A DNA stretch of 64,000 nt from Clostridium sp. GTDB lineage: Bacteria > Bacillota > Clostridia > Lachnospirales > Lachnospiraceae. Within the stretch, counting starts at the first letter, position 1. Every line of letters starts with the position of its first letter. The stretch spans positions 310,001 to 374,000 of the forward strand of contig JAGZZT010000001.1 of the NCBI GenBank assembly GCA_018377235.1, read 5' to 3'. The translations under genes were made by a program, and so were the position numbers. The notes beneath the pieces are model-generated. The model had not been told where the DNA came from and did not search any database. It saw only the letters and a program-made list of their open reading frames with translations. Below are positions 52,616-61,269 of this stretch, one piece after another.

Positions 52616-52649
52616 TGTTTCTCTCCTCTTATTGTAAAAGTATGGTTTA

Positions 52650-52704
52650 ACTATATCAGCTCTATGTAAAGCCAGTCTATAGTTTAATGTAAAATTTCTG
52701 TAAA
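52650..52704 (-). promoter_or_regulatory. PhoP box and -10 of the Na/Pi cotransporter operon
   Basis: On the minus strand TTTACA occurs at 52704-52699, 52693-52688 and 52670-52665, and a weaker TATAGA at 52681-52676, with starts 11, 12 and 11 bases apart. A TATAGT -10 lies at 52655-52650 and no good -35 is present. The repeats fall at about -21 to -60, the layout of PhoP-activated promoters in Bacillus. The distal repeats lie inside the 3' end of the dipeptidase gene. Confidence 0.75.
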
Positions 52705-53676
52705 AACACGCAGAACATTTTTATAAAAAACTGCATCTATCTCCGATTCGGTGAAGCCCTGACAGGACATTTCATCAGCAATCTTATAGAGCGCTGCCGG
52801 AGAATCTACTTCCAGTTCTCCTGAAATGCCGTCAAAATCCGATCCCAGGCCAATGCACTCAATACCGCCTATCTGTCGGATATGCTTCATGTGTCTCACC
52901 ATATCGGAAACGCGGCTGACGCCCTCGTCCGTGGAATTTCCATTTAACTCGCTTAAAAAAACGCCGCAGAAGTTAATTCCCATCACTCCGCCCCGGTCTG
53001 CCAGCGCCCGGATCATTTCATCTGTCAGATTTCTCACGTGACCAGCTTCACTTCTGGCATTGGAATGGCTGGCCATAAAAGGCTTTCTGGTATGTTTTAC
53101 AATATCCCAAAATCCTGCATCTCCCAGATGGGAAACATCGATCAGCATTCCCAGCTTCTCCATTTCTTCAATAAAGGCAATTCCTTTTTCTGTCAGCCCT
53201 CTTTCCGTTTCTGAGGTCATATGTCCCGTCTGAAGATCCATCCGGTTAGGCCAGGCCAGATCGTTAGGGTAGTTCCAGGTAAGAGTCATCATCCTGACTC
53301 CTTCATTATAAAATTCGTGAAGGCGCTCCAGGCTTCCCTGGCATACTGCCCCCTCCTCAATGGTAAGGAGCGCAGACATCTTTCCTTCTCTGTCATTTCT
53401 TAGAATTTCCTCCGCTGTCAAAGCCTGGGCAATCACATCTCTGTTTTCTGCCATCTCCTTTTTAAAGCGGGTCAGGATTTCTCTGGCACGTTCATAGGGA
53501 TCTGGCTGTGATTTTAAATCTGTAAAAACAGCGAAGCACTGAGCCAGGGCATTTCCCTCTCTCATCCGTTCCAAGTCTAAATGACCGCTGTTTCTTCGCA
53601 GCGACTCTCCTCCTGCCTCCGCCTCAGGCTTGCAAAGGCGGGGAATTGTATCACAGTGCATGTCTATATATTTCAT
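52684..53676 (-). CDS. Membrane dipeptidase family (M19) peptidase
   Basis: A 330-residue zinc dipeptidase of the renal-dipeptidase type. DMHCDTI near the start gives the first metal ligands, DVSHLGDAGF and SHSNARSE the middle ones, and LGSDFDG closes the barrel. No signal peptide is seen, so it probably acts in the cytoplasm. I start it at ATG 53676 (MKYIDMHCD), with GGGAG nine bases upstream; the frame is open into the patatin gene. Its natural substrate could be L,D- or D-dipeptides. Confidence 0.9.
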   Translation of the reverse strand: MKYIDMHCDTIPRLCKPEAEAGGESLRRNSGHLDLERMREGNALAQCFAVFTDLKSQPDPYERAREILTRFKKEMAENRDVIAQALTAEEILRNDREGKMSALLTIEEGAVCQGSLERLHEFYNEGVRMMTLTWNYPNDLAWPNRMDLQTGHMTSETERGLTEKGIAFIEEMEKLGMLIDVSHLGDAGFWDIVKHTRKPFMASHSNARSEAGHVRNLTDEMIRALADRGGVMGINFCGVFLSELNGNSTDEGVSRVSDMVRHMKHIRQIGGIECIGLGSDFDGISGELEVDSPAALYKIADEMSCQGFTESEIDAVFYKNVLRVFTEILH

Positions 53677-53732
53677 TTTCATATTCTCCCATCTGCTGCA
53701 GTTTTTCTCTATTTCGGCTGTACGCCGCATGA

Positions 53733-54587
53733 TCAAATTTCCAGATAGCTGCGAAGCGCCGGAAGCAGCTTAAGAGCTGTTTCCCTGCCTTCCTGATGAA
53801 GATTCTGCAGTTTTTTCAGATCACGCTCCAGCCTGGAAACATGGACTGGCTTCTCAGGGCGTATGACAAAAATTCTGCCCTCTTTCTCTAAACAGTCTAT
53901 CTCTTCCTGCATCCGGTTATACCGTTCCGGCACTTCAAACAAAGCAGCTTTAAGATTTGGAAGCGGAGCAAAATACCGATTATAAGCCCTGACAGCCAGG
54001 GGGCTGAGAGGCTTTTTTCGGTATCCGTGATTTCTGGTAAGCACCAGCACAATCTTTTCATATCCCAAATCCATGGCTCTCTGGTAGGCAATGGGCAGAG
54101 ATATTCCTCCATCCAGATAGTTTTTATGATCTACAGTCACCATTTTAGATAAAAGCGGCATACTGCAGGAAGCCTGCACTGCCTTCATCATATCACTGCA
54201 CTGGCTTTTTTCAAAAAACTCCGTTTTTCCTGTCCTGCATCTGGTAGCAGCCGCCTCAAATTTCTGAGGCGAACCGTAAAATGCCTCATAGTCAAAGGGA
54301 ATCAGTTCATCCGACAGTTCCCCAAATACAAAATCAAAGTTAAAAACAAGCCTGTTTTTTATAAGGCTTCTCATTCCCATATACCGCTTATCATGCAGAT
54401 ATGTCTCGTTAATTTCCAGCATTCTGCCCTTTTGACCGCTGATATAATTCATCCCGGCCATGGTTCCAGCTGATACGCCGTTCACATAGGACAACTGTAT
54501 TTTTTCCTCTGTCAGCACGTCCAGGACTCCCGCTGTAAACAAACAGCGCAGAGAGCCGCCTTCCAGCACCAGAGCTCCTTCTGTCAT
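53733..54587 (-). CDS. Patatin-like phospholipase
   Basis: A 284-residue serine esterase: oxyanion loop EGGSLRCLFTAGVLD, nucleophile in GVSAG (serine near residue 40), and the catalytic aspartate in DGG (YLDGGISLPIAY, near residue 165). It matches the bacterial YjjU-like patatin group that hydrolyses acyl chains from lipids. A promoter TTGCAT-17-TATATT lies upstream at 54642-54670. Confidence 0.9.
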   Translation of the reverse strand: MTEGALVLEGGSLRCLFTAGVLDVLTEEKIQLSYVNGVSAGTMAGMNYISGQKGRMLEINETYLHDKRYMGMRSLIKNRLVFNFDFVFGELSDELIPFDYEAFYGSPQKFEAAATRCRTGKTEFFEKSQCSDMMKAVQASCSMPLLSKMVTVDHKNYLDGGISLPIAYQRAMDLGYEKIVLVLTRNHGYRKKPLSPLAVRAYNRYFAPLPNLKAALFEVPERYNRMQEEIDCLEKEGRIFVIRPEKPVHVSRLERDLKKLQNLHQEGRETALKLLPALRSYLEI

Positions 54588-54641
54588 TCCTCCACCCCTT
54601 TTTCGGTATCGTGTTAAATTTTTGTAACATCTCTATACATT

Positions 54642-54670
54642 AATATAAGGGGTCATTATGAAAAATGCAA
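54642..54670 (-). promoter_or_regulatory. Promoter of the patatin-like gene
   Basis: On the minus strand TTGCAT (54670-54665), 17-base spacer, TATATT (54647-54642). Confidence 0.6.
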
Positions 54671-54749
54671 GCAGAAGGGAAAAAATGACATGACAAACAT
54701 ATGGAATGTTTCAACAGTACATTTACGCTGTTTCTGTTAAATAATAAAA

Positions 54750-54807
54750 AGGACTGCAGAAGTTTTCACGCTCCACTTAAAATCGCTGAAAAACTTCTGC
54801 CAGTCCT
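54750..54807 (-). terminator. Terminator of cls
   Basis: On the minus strand AGGACTGGCAGAAGTTTTTC pairs with the matching arm at 54768-54750 through 7 + 10 + 2 base pairs with two single-base bulges, and is followed by TTTTTATTATTT. The U-run is present only in the minus direction. Confidence 0.75.
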
Positions 54808-54815
54808 CTGTCATT

Positions 54816-54983
54816 AAAAAACTGCAGGATGGGCGATAATAGCGAGGCTTTCGCAGGGAGGTTTGTGCTAATTTCCGCCACCGAGCGAAGTGTTTGAGCC
54901 GTAAGGCGAGTTTTCGCGAATGGCGGATCATGGATGCACAAACCGAGCAGAAAACGCAGCTAGTCGCAAAGCCTGCAGTTTTT
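54816..54983 (+). ncRNA. Candidate structured RNA or palindromic repeat element
   Basis: Nested complementary arms: AAAAACTGCAGG (54817-54828) with 54972-54983, 12 bp; GGTTTGTGC (54860-54868) with 54936-54944, 9 bp; CCGCCA (54875-54880) with 54921-54926, 6 bp; GCGAA with TTCGC (54912-54916); and an apical GCC-GTAA-GGC (54898-54907). The apical loop is a GNRA tetraloop only on the plus strand, and the last arm runs into T5. No coding potential seen. It may be a small RNA, or a palindromic repeat element of DNA. Confidence 0.45.
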
Positions 54984-55024
54984 GTTTGAATTTTGTCTCA
55001 TTTATTAAAAATCTGTCAAACTCC

Positions 55025-56575
55025 CTACATCAGCGGGGCGAACAGGCGCAGAGCCTTTCCCATAAAGCGTCTGAAAAATGGGAAATTCCGGCAATCTGCT
55101 ATGGTGATCTCCTGACATTTTTCCAGGGTTTTCTGGTAGTCATCCTCCACCTGAACCACCACCGGATGCTTATAAAAGTAAGCAGCGCACTCAAAATGCA
55201 GGTAAAGACTTCTGAAGTCCAGGTTAATGGTTCCTACTACTGCCTTTTCGTCATCACAGGTGAAAACTTTTCCATGGACAAATCCCGGCGTATACTCAAA
55301 GATTCTTACCCCGGCTGTCAGAAGCTCCTCGTAGTAGGAGCGGGCCAGCAGATAGGCAGACATTTTATCTGGAATGTGGGGCATAATGATAATCGTCTCC
55401 ACCCCCCTCTTTGCAGAATACTGGAGGGCATTGATCATCTGGTCGTCCAGAATCAGATATGGAGTCATAATATGGACATATTTTTTTGCATGACCCAGAA
55501 TATCCAGGTATACCTGCTCCCCCACATTTTCCTTATCCAGGGGGCTGTCTCCGTAGGGAATCACAAACCCAGAGGCATCAGCACCGTTCGGAAGCTGATA
55601 GCCGGAAGGTTTTAAGTAACTCTCGTACAGCTCCTTCTCCTGCTCGGTCACTCCCCACATCTGAAGGAACATCATGGTAAAGCTTACAGCCGCGTCTCCC
55701 TCCACCATGACAGCCGTATCCTTCCAGTGGCCGAACCGTATCTTCCTGTTAATATACTCATCCGCCAGATTCACACCGCCGGTAAAGGCTGTGTGGCCGT
55801 CGATCACGCAGATCTTTCTGTGATCTCTGTTATTCTGATGGGTAGACAGAGCCGGCCGGATCGGAGAAAACATTTTGCATTTAATCCCCTTCTCCCGAAG
55901 CGTCTTGGGGTAGGAATAAGGAAGCAGCATCAGGCAGCACATGCCGTCGTACATAACGCGGACCTCCACTCCCTCCCTGACCTTTTCCTCCAGGATTTCC
56001 AGGATGCTGTTCCACATTTCTCCCCTCTCTACAATAAAATACTCCATGAAAATAAAGTGTTTCGCCGCTTTCAGCCGGCGCTTCATTTCCACGAACATAT
56101 CGTCTCCCAGAGGGAAATACTGAGCTGCTGTATTCTGATAGACCGGACATCCGGCAAACCGGTTCATATAGCGCACCAGGTTGCCCTGGCTGGAGCTCAT
56201 CTCATTAAAACGCGCAGCCGTTTCCATGTCCTGCTTCAGGTACGGCGCTGTCTCGGCAGACATAATCTGAAGCCTGTGTCCGATAAGCTTTGTGCCAATC
56301 TGGAGCCGCACGAACAGATAAAACAAGGTTCCGAATACAGGAAAAACGAGAATTGGGACGACCCATGACAACTTAATGGAAGTACTCTCATCTGCGCTGA
56401 TAATGTAAATCAGAGTTACCGCGCTCAGAATGACAGACGCCCCATAGAAATAGAGCATGTACTCTTCCAGCCAGGCAAAACCCATCAGCAGGATTCCCAC
56501 CTGGATTAAAAGGAAGAGAACCACAAAAGTAGTTCTGCCAAACACAAGGCGCAGCAGTTTTTTTCTCTTTTTCAT
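55025..56575 (-). CDS. cls: Cardiolipin synthase
   Basis: A 516-residue membrane enzyme joining two phosphatidylglycerols into cardiolipin. Two N-terminal transmembrane helices (about 10-60) precede two phospholipase-D HKD motifs, HRKICVID in the first half and HGKVFTCD near residue 430. AGGAG precedes the ATG, which lies 27 bases after the sulfhydrylase stop, so it is probably in the same operon. Its 3' side carries a terminator beyond the palindromic element. Confidence 0.95.
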   Translation of the reverse strand: MKKRKKLLRLVFGRTTFVVLFLLIQVGILLMGFAWLEEYMLYFYGASVILSAVTLIYIISADESTSIKLSWVVPILVFPVFGTLFYLFVRLQIGTKLIGHRLQIMSAETAPYLKQDMETAARFNEMSSSQGNLVRYMNRFAGCPVYQNTAAQYFPLGDDMFVEMKRRLKAAKHFIFMEYFIVERGEMWNSILEILEEKVREGVEVRVMYDGMCCLMLLPYSYPKTLREKGIKCKMFSPIRPALSTHQNNRDHRKICVIDGHTAFTGGVNLADEYINRKIRFGHWKDTAVMVEGDAAVSFTMMFLQMWGVTEQEKELYESYLKPSGYQLPNGADASGFVIPYGDSPLDKENVGEQVYLDILGHAKKYVHIMTPYLILDDQMINALQYSAKRGVETIIIMPHIPDKMSAYLLARSYYEELLTAGVRIFEYTPGFVHGKVFTCDDEKAVVGTINLDFRSLYLHFECAAYFYKHPVVVQVEDDYQKTLEKCQEITIADCRNFPFFRRFMGKALRLFAPLM

Positions 56576-56602
56576 TTGACTGTTCTCCTGTTTGAAGGCC
56601 TG

Positions 56603-57883
56603 TTAGTCCTCCAGCGCCTGACGAATATCTTCAATAATATCATCAGCGTTTTCAATTCCCACACTGAAACGGATCATAGACGGATCTACGCCTGCCTCTA
56701 CCAGCTGCTCGTCTGTCAGCTGACGGTGGGTATGGCTGGCCGGATGGAGCACGCAGGTACGGGCATCTGCCACATGGGTCACAATCGCAGCCAGTTTCAG
56801 TTTGTCCATGAATACGCCCGCTGCCTCTCTGCCTCCCTTCAGTCCGAAGGAAATAACGCCGCAGGTTCCATTTGGCATATATTTCTGCGCTAAATCATAA
56901 TATTTGTCTCCCTCAAGCCCCGGATAGTTTACCCATGCCACGTCCTCTCTGGACTTTAAGTATCTCGCTACCTTCAGAGCATTCTCACAGTGACGCGGAA
57001 CACGAAGATGCAGAGTTTCCAATCCAACATTTAAAAGGAAAGCGTTCATCGGCGCCTGGATGGAACCAAGATCTCTCATTACCTGGGCAGTGGCCTTTGT
57101 AATATAGGCCCCCTTTCCAAACTTCTCTGTATACACAACGCCGTGATAAGAAGCATCCGGCTCTGTGAGACCCGGGAATTTGTCTTTGTGAGCTTCCCAG
57201 TCAAAGTTTCCGCTGTCCACGATGCATCCTCCTACGCTCATGGCATGACCATCCATATACTTGGTAGTAGAATGGGTTACAATATCAGCCCCCCACTCGA
57301 AGGGGCGGCAGTTAATGGGAGTTGCAAAGGTATTATCCACAATAAGCGGAACTCCATGTCTGTGAGCTGCCTTGGCAAATTTTTCAATGTCTAATACCAC
57401 CAGCGCCGGGTTGGCGATAGACTCGCCGAATACGCACTTGGTATTCGGGCGGAACGCCGCGTCCAGCTCTTCTTCTGTAGACTCCGGATCCACCAGAGTT
57501 ACCTCGATTCCCATTTTCTTCATGGTAACTGTAAACAGGTTGGAGGTTCCTCCGTAAACAGTGGCTGCGCAGATAAAGTGGTCTCCAGCGGAGCAGATAT
57601 TAAAAACAGAATAGAAGTTTGCTGCCTGGCCGGAAGAGGTCAGCATAGCTGCCGCACCGCCCTCCATCTCGCAGATCTTTTCTGCCACAGCGTCATTGGT
57701 CGGATTGGCAAGTCTGGTATAGAAGTAACCATTCTCCTCCAAGTCAAAGAGCCGTCCCATCTGTTCGCTGGTAGAATATTTAAATGTAGTGCTCTGATAA
57801 ATCGGGAGAACTCTCGCCTCTCCATTTTCTGGATGCCATCCTCCCTGGATGCAGGTAGTCTCGATTGAACGCTTTTTGCTCAT
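56603..57883 (-). CDS. metY: O-acetylhomoserine sulfhydrylase
   Basis: A 426-residue PLP enzyme of the Cys/Met metabolism family that makes homocysteine from O-acetylhomoserine and sulfide. HSTTKYMDGHAMSVGG carries the PLP lysine; VDNTFATPINCRPFEWGADI precedes it; the length of about 425 favours the sulfhydrylase over cystathionine enzymes (about 380-390). I start it at ATG 57883 with AGGAGG upstream. No SAM riboswitch is visible in the short leader, only a 5-bp hairpin GCCTG/CAGGC. Confidence 0.92.
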   Translation of the reverse strand: MSKKRSIETTCIQGGWHPENGEARVLPIYQSTTFKYSTSEQMGRLFDLEENGYFYTRLANPTNDAVAEKICEMEGGAAAMLTSSGQAANFYSVFNICSAGDHFICAATVYGGTSNLFTVTMKKMGIEVTLVDPESTEEELDAAFRPNTKCVFGESIANPALVVLDIEKFAKAAHRHGVPLIVDNTFATPINCRPFEWGADIVTHSTTKYMDGHAMSVGGCIVDSGNFDWEAHKDKFPGLTEPDASYHGVVYTEKFGKGAYITKATAQVMRDLGSIQAPMNAFLLNVGLETLHLRVPRHCENALKVARYLKSREDVAWVNYPGLEGDKYYDLAQKYMPNGTCGVISFGLKGGREAAGVFMDKLKLAAIVTHVADARTCVLHPASHTHRQLTDEQLVEAGVDPSMIRFSVGIENADDIIEDIRQALED

Positions 57884-57932
57884 GCTGTCTTTCCTCCTAG
57901 TCCAGCCTGCTGCGCAGGCCCTTTTGCACCTA

Positions 57933-57961
57933 AGTCTATCACAAAACAAGTCCTGGGACAA
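57933..57961 (-). promoter_or_regulatory. Promoter of metY-cls
   Basis: On the minus strand TTGTCC (57961-57956), 17-base spacer, TAGACT (57938-57933), just after the phosphoesterase stop. Confidence 0.5.
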
Positions 57962-57964
57962 GAT

Positions 57965-58633
57965 TTATCTGTGTTTCAGCCTGTTATATAAATCAAAAAT
58001 CAAAGAACCTGTATTTTCATATTCTGAAGGGTATTCCTCAGCCCCTATCTCAATCGTATAGGAGCCATAGCCGTTAATCACAGCCGTAGAACCTTTCTGC
58101 AGCCTGCGGACACCTGAACCGTAATTTAAATGCTGGTGTCCGTGAATCAGATATTTGGGATGAAATTCATCCAGAATTTCGTGGAAACACTGAAAGCCCT
58201 GATGGGGAAAATCTTCTCCATCTCCCAGCCCTTTAGCCGGAGCGTGAGTAAGGAAAATATCCGCACCATGATACCGCTGCAGCTGCCTCTTCAGTCTCTG
58301 GACCCGACGTCTCTGTTCCTCCTCTGTGTACAGATAAATTCCATCCGGCTTGTACCTCATACAGCCTCCCAGGCCTGCAATCCGAAGTCCTTTATAATTG
58401 TAAACACGATCCTCCACACAGATACAGCCTTCTGGAGGATTTGTCTTATATCTGTCATCGTGATTTCCCATCACATAAAGCACAGGCGCCCGGCCCATAG
58501 TCACCAGAAATTCCAGATAAGATGCCCTCAAATCCCCGCAGGATAGAATCAGGTCGATATCCCTTAGCCGTGAACTGTCATAATAGTCATACAGAGCCTT
58601 CGACTCCTCGTCAGCTACAATCAAAATTTTCAT
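57965..58633 (-). CDS. Metallophosphoesterase
   Basis: A 222-residue calcineurin-like phosphoesterase: SCGDLRASYLEF, VMGNHDDRY (GNHD motif), THAP and IHGHQH supply the two-metal site. It resembles the YfcE/Icc-type cytoplasmic phosphodiesterases; the substrate is unknown. The expected first motif (DxH) is altered to VADEES, so one metal ligand may differ. The start at 58633 (MKILIVADE) has GGAGGGGG upstream and overlaps the preceding gene by 23 bases. Confidence 0.85.
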   Translation of the reverse strand: MKILIVADEESKALYDYYDSSRLRDIDLILSCGDLRASYLEFLVTMGRAPVLYVMGNHDDRYKTNPPEGCICVEDRVYNYKGLRIAGLGGCMRYKPDGIYLYTEEEQRRRVQRLKRQLQRYHGADIFLTHAPAKGLGDGEDFPHQGFQCFHEILDEFHPKYLIHGHQHLNYGSGVRRLQKGSTAVINGYGSYTIEIGAEEYPSEYENTGSLIFDLYNRLKHR

Positions 58634-60581
58634 TGTATTCCCCCTCCGTTCTGGCCGCCTCCACTCCCAGAGCAGAGAGCAATTCTCTGGCATCCTCTTT
58701 GAACGCACCTATCCCGGGGATTTTTCCTATTACATTGTCGTTAAGCCAGTCCATTTTCACAATCTGAAACATATCCAGAGAACCGCTGTCATCTCCCTTC
58801 AGCCGTCCCCTTTTTGTCCTGATTTCTCCGTCAAAGGGAGAAAATCTCCCCTGGATAATCTCCTCCTCGAATACATTTGCCAGTTTTCTCACCGGATAAG
58901 GCACACGGGAAGAAAAAAATACGCTTACTACCTTGGCCGACATACCAAAAAAATAGTTAACAGCCTGGCCTGTCTTCGTAAATTCTCTGGAATTAAAGTT
59001 CCCGTCCATCACCGATTCTATGAGAAGGCAGTAATATCGTCCCCAGTCAATCAGCGGCATGGCCAGGTTCTCGTAATCTCCCTTTTTCTGATTGTACCGG
59101 AACAGGCCAAACAGCCTGCTTTCCTCTGACGGAAGCTTGAGATCAGGTCCTGACACCATAGTAAAGCCTGCCTTTTCTATCTCTGTTTTCCAGTCAGAAT
59201 TTTTAAGATTTGACCATTTCAGGTAGATTTTCACGTCTGGCCGTATCATCTGGGCTCCTATAGCGAAGGCGTTAATACTGGCCACAGCTCCGTATACGGG
59301 ATAATCGGCAATATAAGCGATCCGCCCGTCCTCGCAGAGGGAGGCAGCCGTCATGCCCAGGATAAATTTGGCCTCATACATTCTGGCATAATAGCTTCGA
59401 ATCGAACGGTAAGAAGCATTGACAGAACAGTTCAAAAACTTGATTTCCGGGTGATTGACAGCTGTTTCCAGCGCCTGCGCCCTCATCTGGCCAGCCGTGG
59501 TAAAAATAATATCGTTTTTCTGCAGCACTGCCTTGGCCAGAGCGTCTCTGGTAGCTCCTTCTGTATCGCAGTGATTATAAACGGAAATTTTTACCTGATT
59601 TCCATATTGATTCTTTAAAGCCTGCCAGCCAAGCCTATGGCCATAGGCCCAGGCAGAGGTTCTGGAATCCTTGCCATTGATAAAGGCAATGCGGAGAGGC
59701 TGCTTTTCCCCTCCATGCCGAAAGGCAAACAGACCATTTTTCTCTCCCTCTGCCTCCCCGTGTTCCTCGATCAGAGCCACTTTCTTTTTCTGCCTGGCAA
59801 GCTTCATCTCCTCCCAGGCCCGCTCCATCCGCTCTCTGATCTGGCGGTCGCTGTCCGTGAGAAGCCCCTGGCAGCCATATACCTCTAAATACACAAAAAA
59901 TGCATCGCTCTCCTCTGTCAGGCTGTCCGGCCCGGCTTTTCTCTCATAACAGCTGCAAAACCTTCCGAAAGCAGCCCGAAGCTCCTGGATTTTATCTTCC
60001 TCCCATTTCTCCGCCAGGCTTTCGCCGAACCTGGAAGCCAGTTTCTGGTAGGCCTCAGGCTCTGAAAAAAGCAGATCAAATAATCCTGTAACTCTGTTAA
60101 ACGCCGCATACTGATAAAAAGCCTCTGAAGCCCTCTTCCCATCTCGTTTTGGAAGAATCCGCGTAATATCAGCCGTAATTTTAACGGCTCCCACAAATTT
60201 CATTACGCTGACCCGTTTATTTCCCTCTCTCACGTAAAAGTGGTGCATATACTCGTAAACCTTCACCGGCTCCCTGATTCCTTCCTCCATCTGAGCTTCG
60301 TAAAGTCTCTCCCATTTCCCCGAAAATTCTGTCTTTTCCTGAAGGAGGGGCATAAAATTCCAGGCAAAGCTCTCTGAGCGTGAAGCTGTCCTGGTCCCCG
60401 TCACCCTGGCCAAGGGAATTTCAAATACTCCCAGTTCTTCTTTTCCCGCTGTCTTTGTGTGAAGAAGAATCTCATCGAGAGCAGTCAGATAAGGGTATCT
60501 GCCCTTTCCTCCCGCCTCCCGGAAGGCCTTAATTCCCGCTTTCCTCGCTTTCTTATACTGCTCTGCGGCAAAATCACTCAT
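58611..60581 (-). CDS. Cytoplasmic BMP-domain protein with ParB-like N-terminal region
   Basis: A 656-residue protein whose C-terminal part (from about residue 300, PLRIAFINGKDSRTSAWAYG) is a basic-membrane-protein (PnrA-like) ligand-binding domain, normally an exported lipoprotein. Here there is no signal peptide or lipobox. The N-terminal region contains EYMHHFYVREGNKRVSVMK (about residues 110-127), which resembles the ParB/sulfiredoxin motif. A cytoplasmic ligand sensor is one possibility. I start it at ATG 60581, with GGAGGG six bases upstream, overlapping the YesL-like gene by 8 bases. Function unknown. Confidence 0.75.
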   Translation of the reverse strand: MSDFAAEQYKKARKAGIKAFREAGGKGRYPYLTALDEILLHTKTAGKEELGVFEIPLARVTGTRTASRSESFAWNFMPLLQEKTEFSGKWERLYEAQMEEGIREPVKVYEYMHHFYVREGNKRVSVMKFVGAVKITADITRILPKRDGKRASEAFYQYAAFNRVTGLFDLLFSEPEAYQKLASRFGESLAEKWEEDKIQELRAAFGRFCSCYERKAGPDSLTEESDAFFVYLEVYGCQGLLTDSDRQIRERMERAWEEMKLARQKKKVALIEEHGEAEGEKNGLFAFRHGGEKQPLRIAFINGKDSRTSAWAYGHRLGWQALKNQYGNQVKISVYNHCDTEGATRDALAKAVLQKNDIIFTTAGQMRAQALETAVNHPEIKFLNCSVNASYRSIRSYYARMYEAKFILGMTAASLCEDGRIAYIADYPVYGAVASINAFAIGAQMIRPDVKIYLKWSNLKNSDWKTEIEKAGFTMVSGPDLKLPSEESRLFGLFRYNQKKGDYENLAMPLIDWGRYYCLLIESVMDGNFNSREFTKTGQAVNYFFGMSAKVVSVFFSSRVPYPVRKLANVFEEEIIQGRFSPFDGEIRTKRGRLKGDDSGSLDMFQIVKMDWLNDNVIGKIPGIGAFKEDARELLSALGVEAARTEGEYNENFDCS

Positions 60582-61269
60582 GGCTTTCCCTCCTCTCCGC
60601 CTCATCATCAGATACTGGCAGATCCAGCTTTCCTGGAATCAGCCCCAGCAAATCTCTGAGCACCCAGCTATGATACCAGACACACAGGGGAAGAGCCGTC
60701 AAAAGCGGAAGAAAAGCAATCTGCGGAAAATGCTTAAAAGACAAAATGATTAAAAGGACCATGCTGCCGTCCCCCACAAGCATCATAAGCGTCTTGGGAA
60801 GATGCTTAAAACCAGCCAAAACCGCATTTTTAAAGGTGACTGCCAGAGGATTATAGAATCTAGCCTGAAAAGGAAACACATACAGCGCGAGCACCAGATA
60901 GAAAAAAATCAAATAAATATAGATGGCCCAGCCTGCACAGAGCAGGACTCCTCCATTCTGTCCGGCAAAATATTTCACTAAAAACCAGCCGTCATACCAG
61001 AGCAGAAAACCGATGGCTCCCATAATCAGGGATATTGCAGCCCCCTGAAAAAGATTCTGCCGGAAACTGTGGAAGAAGTTTTTAATCGTTCCCTCATTGT
61101 CGTGCTCCAGCATTTTAAAGCATACATAATTCATAGCGCAGAAGGCCGGTCCCGCCGTGATCAGCGGAATAGAGCACAGAAGCGTAAGAAAGGTCAGGGC
61201 AATCAAATCCCCAGCCTTTCCTACTGCCTGCCAGAAGTTATTGTCTGTGTTAAACATCCGTTCTATCAT
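60574..61269 (-). CDS. YesL-like (DUF624) membrane protein
   Basis: A 231-residue integral membrane protein with about five to six helices and the DUF624 opening FNTDNNFWQAVGKAGDLIALTFLTLLCSIP, followed by LITAGPAFCAMNYVCFKM. Family members often sit with sugar ABC importers in Firmicutes; their role is not established. It overlaps the PucR-like regulator by 20 bases. Confidence 0.88.
   Translation of the reverse strand: MIERMFNTDNNFWQAVGKAGDLIALTFLTLLCSIPLITAGPAFCAMNYVCFKMLEHDNEGTIKNFFHSFRQNLFQGAAISLIMGAIGFLLWYDGWFLVKYFAGQNGGVLLCAGWAIYIYLIFFYLVLALYVFPFQARFYNPLAVTFKNAVLAGFKHLPKTLMMLVGDGSMVLLIILSFKHFPQIAFLPLLTALPLCVWYHSWVLRDLLGLIPGKLDLPVSDDEAERRESHE

Larger units (their letters stand above)
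54588..55024. other. Intergenic region between cls and the patatin gene
   Basis: A 437-base spacer without a credible gene. From left to right it holds the patatin promoter (54642-54670), the cls terminator (54750-54807) and a 168-bp nested palindrome (54816-54983). An 11-codon ORF at 54658-54693 is too short to support. Confidence 0.8.

Noticed and set aside
54658..54693. 11-codon ORF with an AGGGG upstream
   Set aside because: Too short, overlaps the patatin promoter on the other strand, and there is no homology that I recognise.
57884..57964. SAM riboswitch before metY
   Set aside because: About 80 bases with only one short hairpin; too short for known SAM riboswitch classes plus an expression platform.
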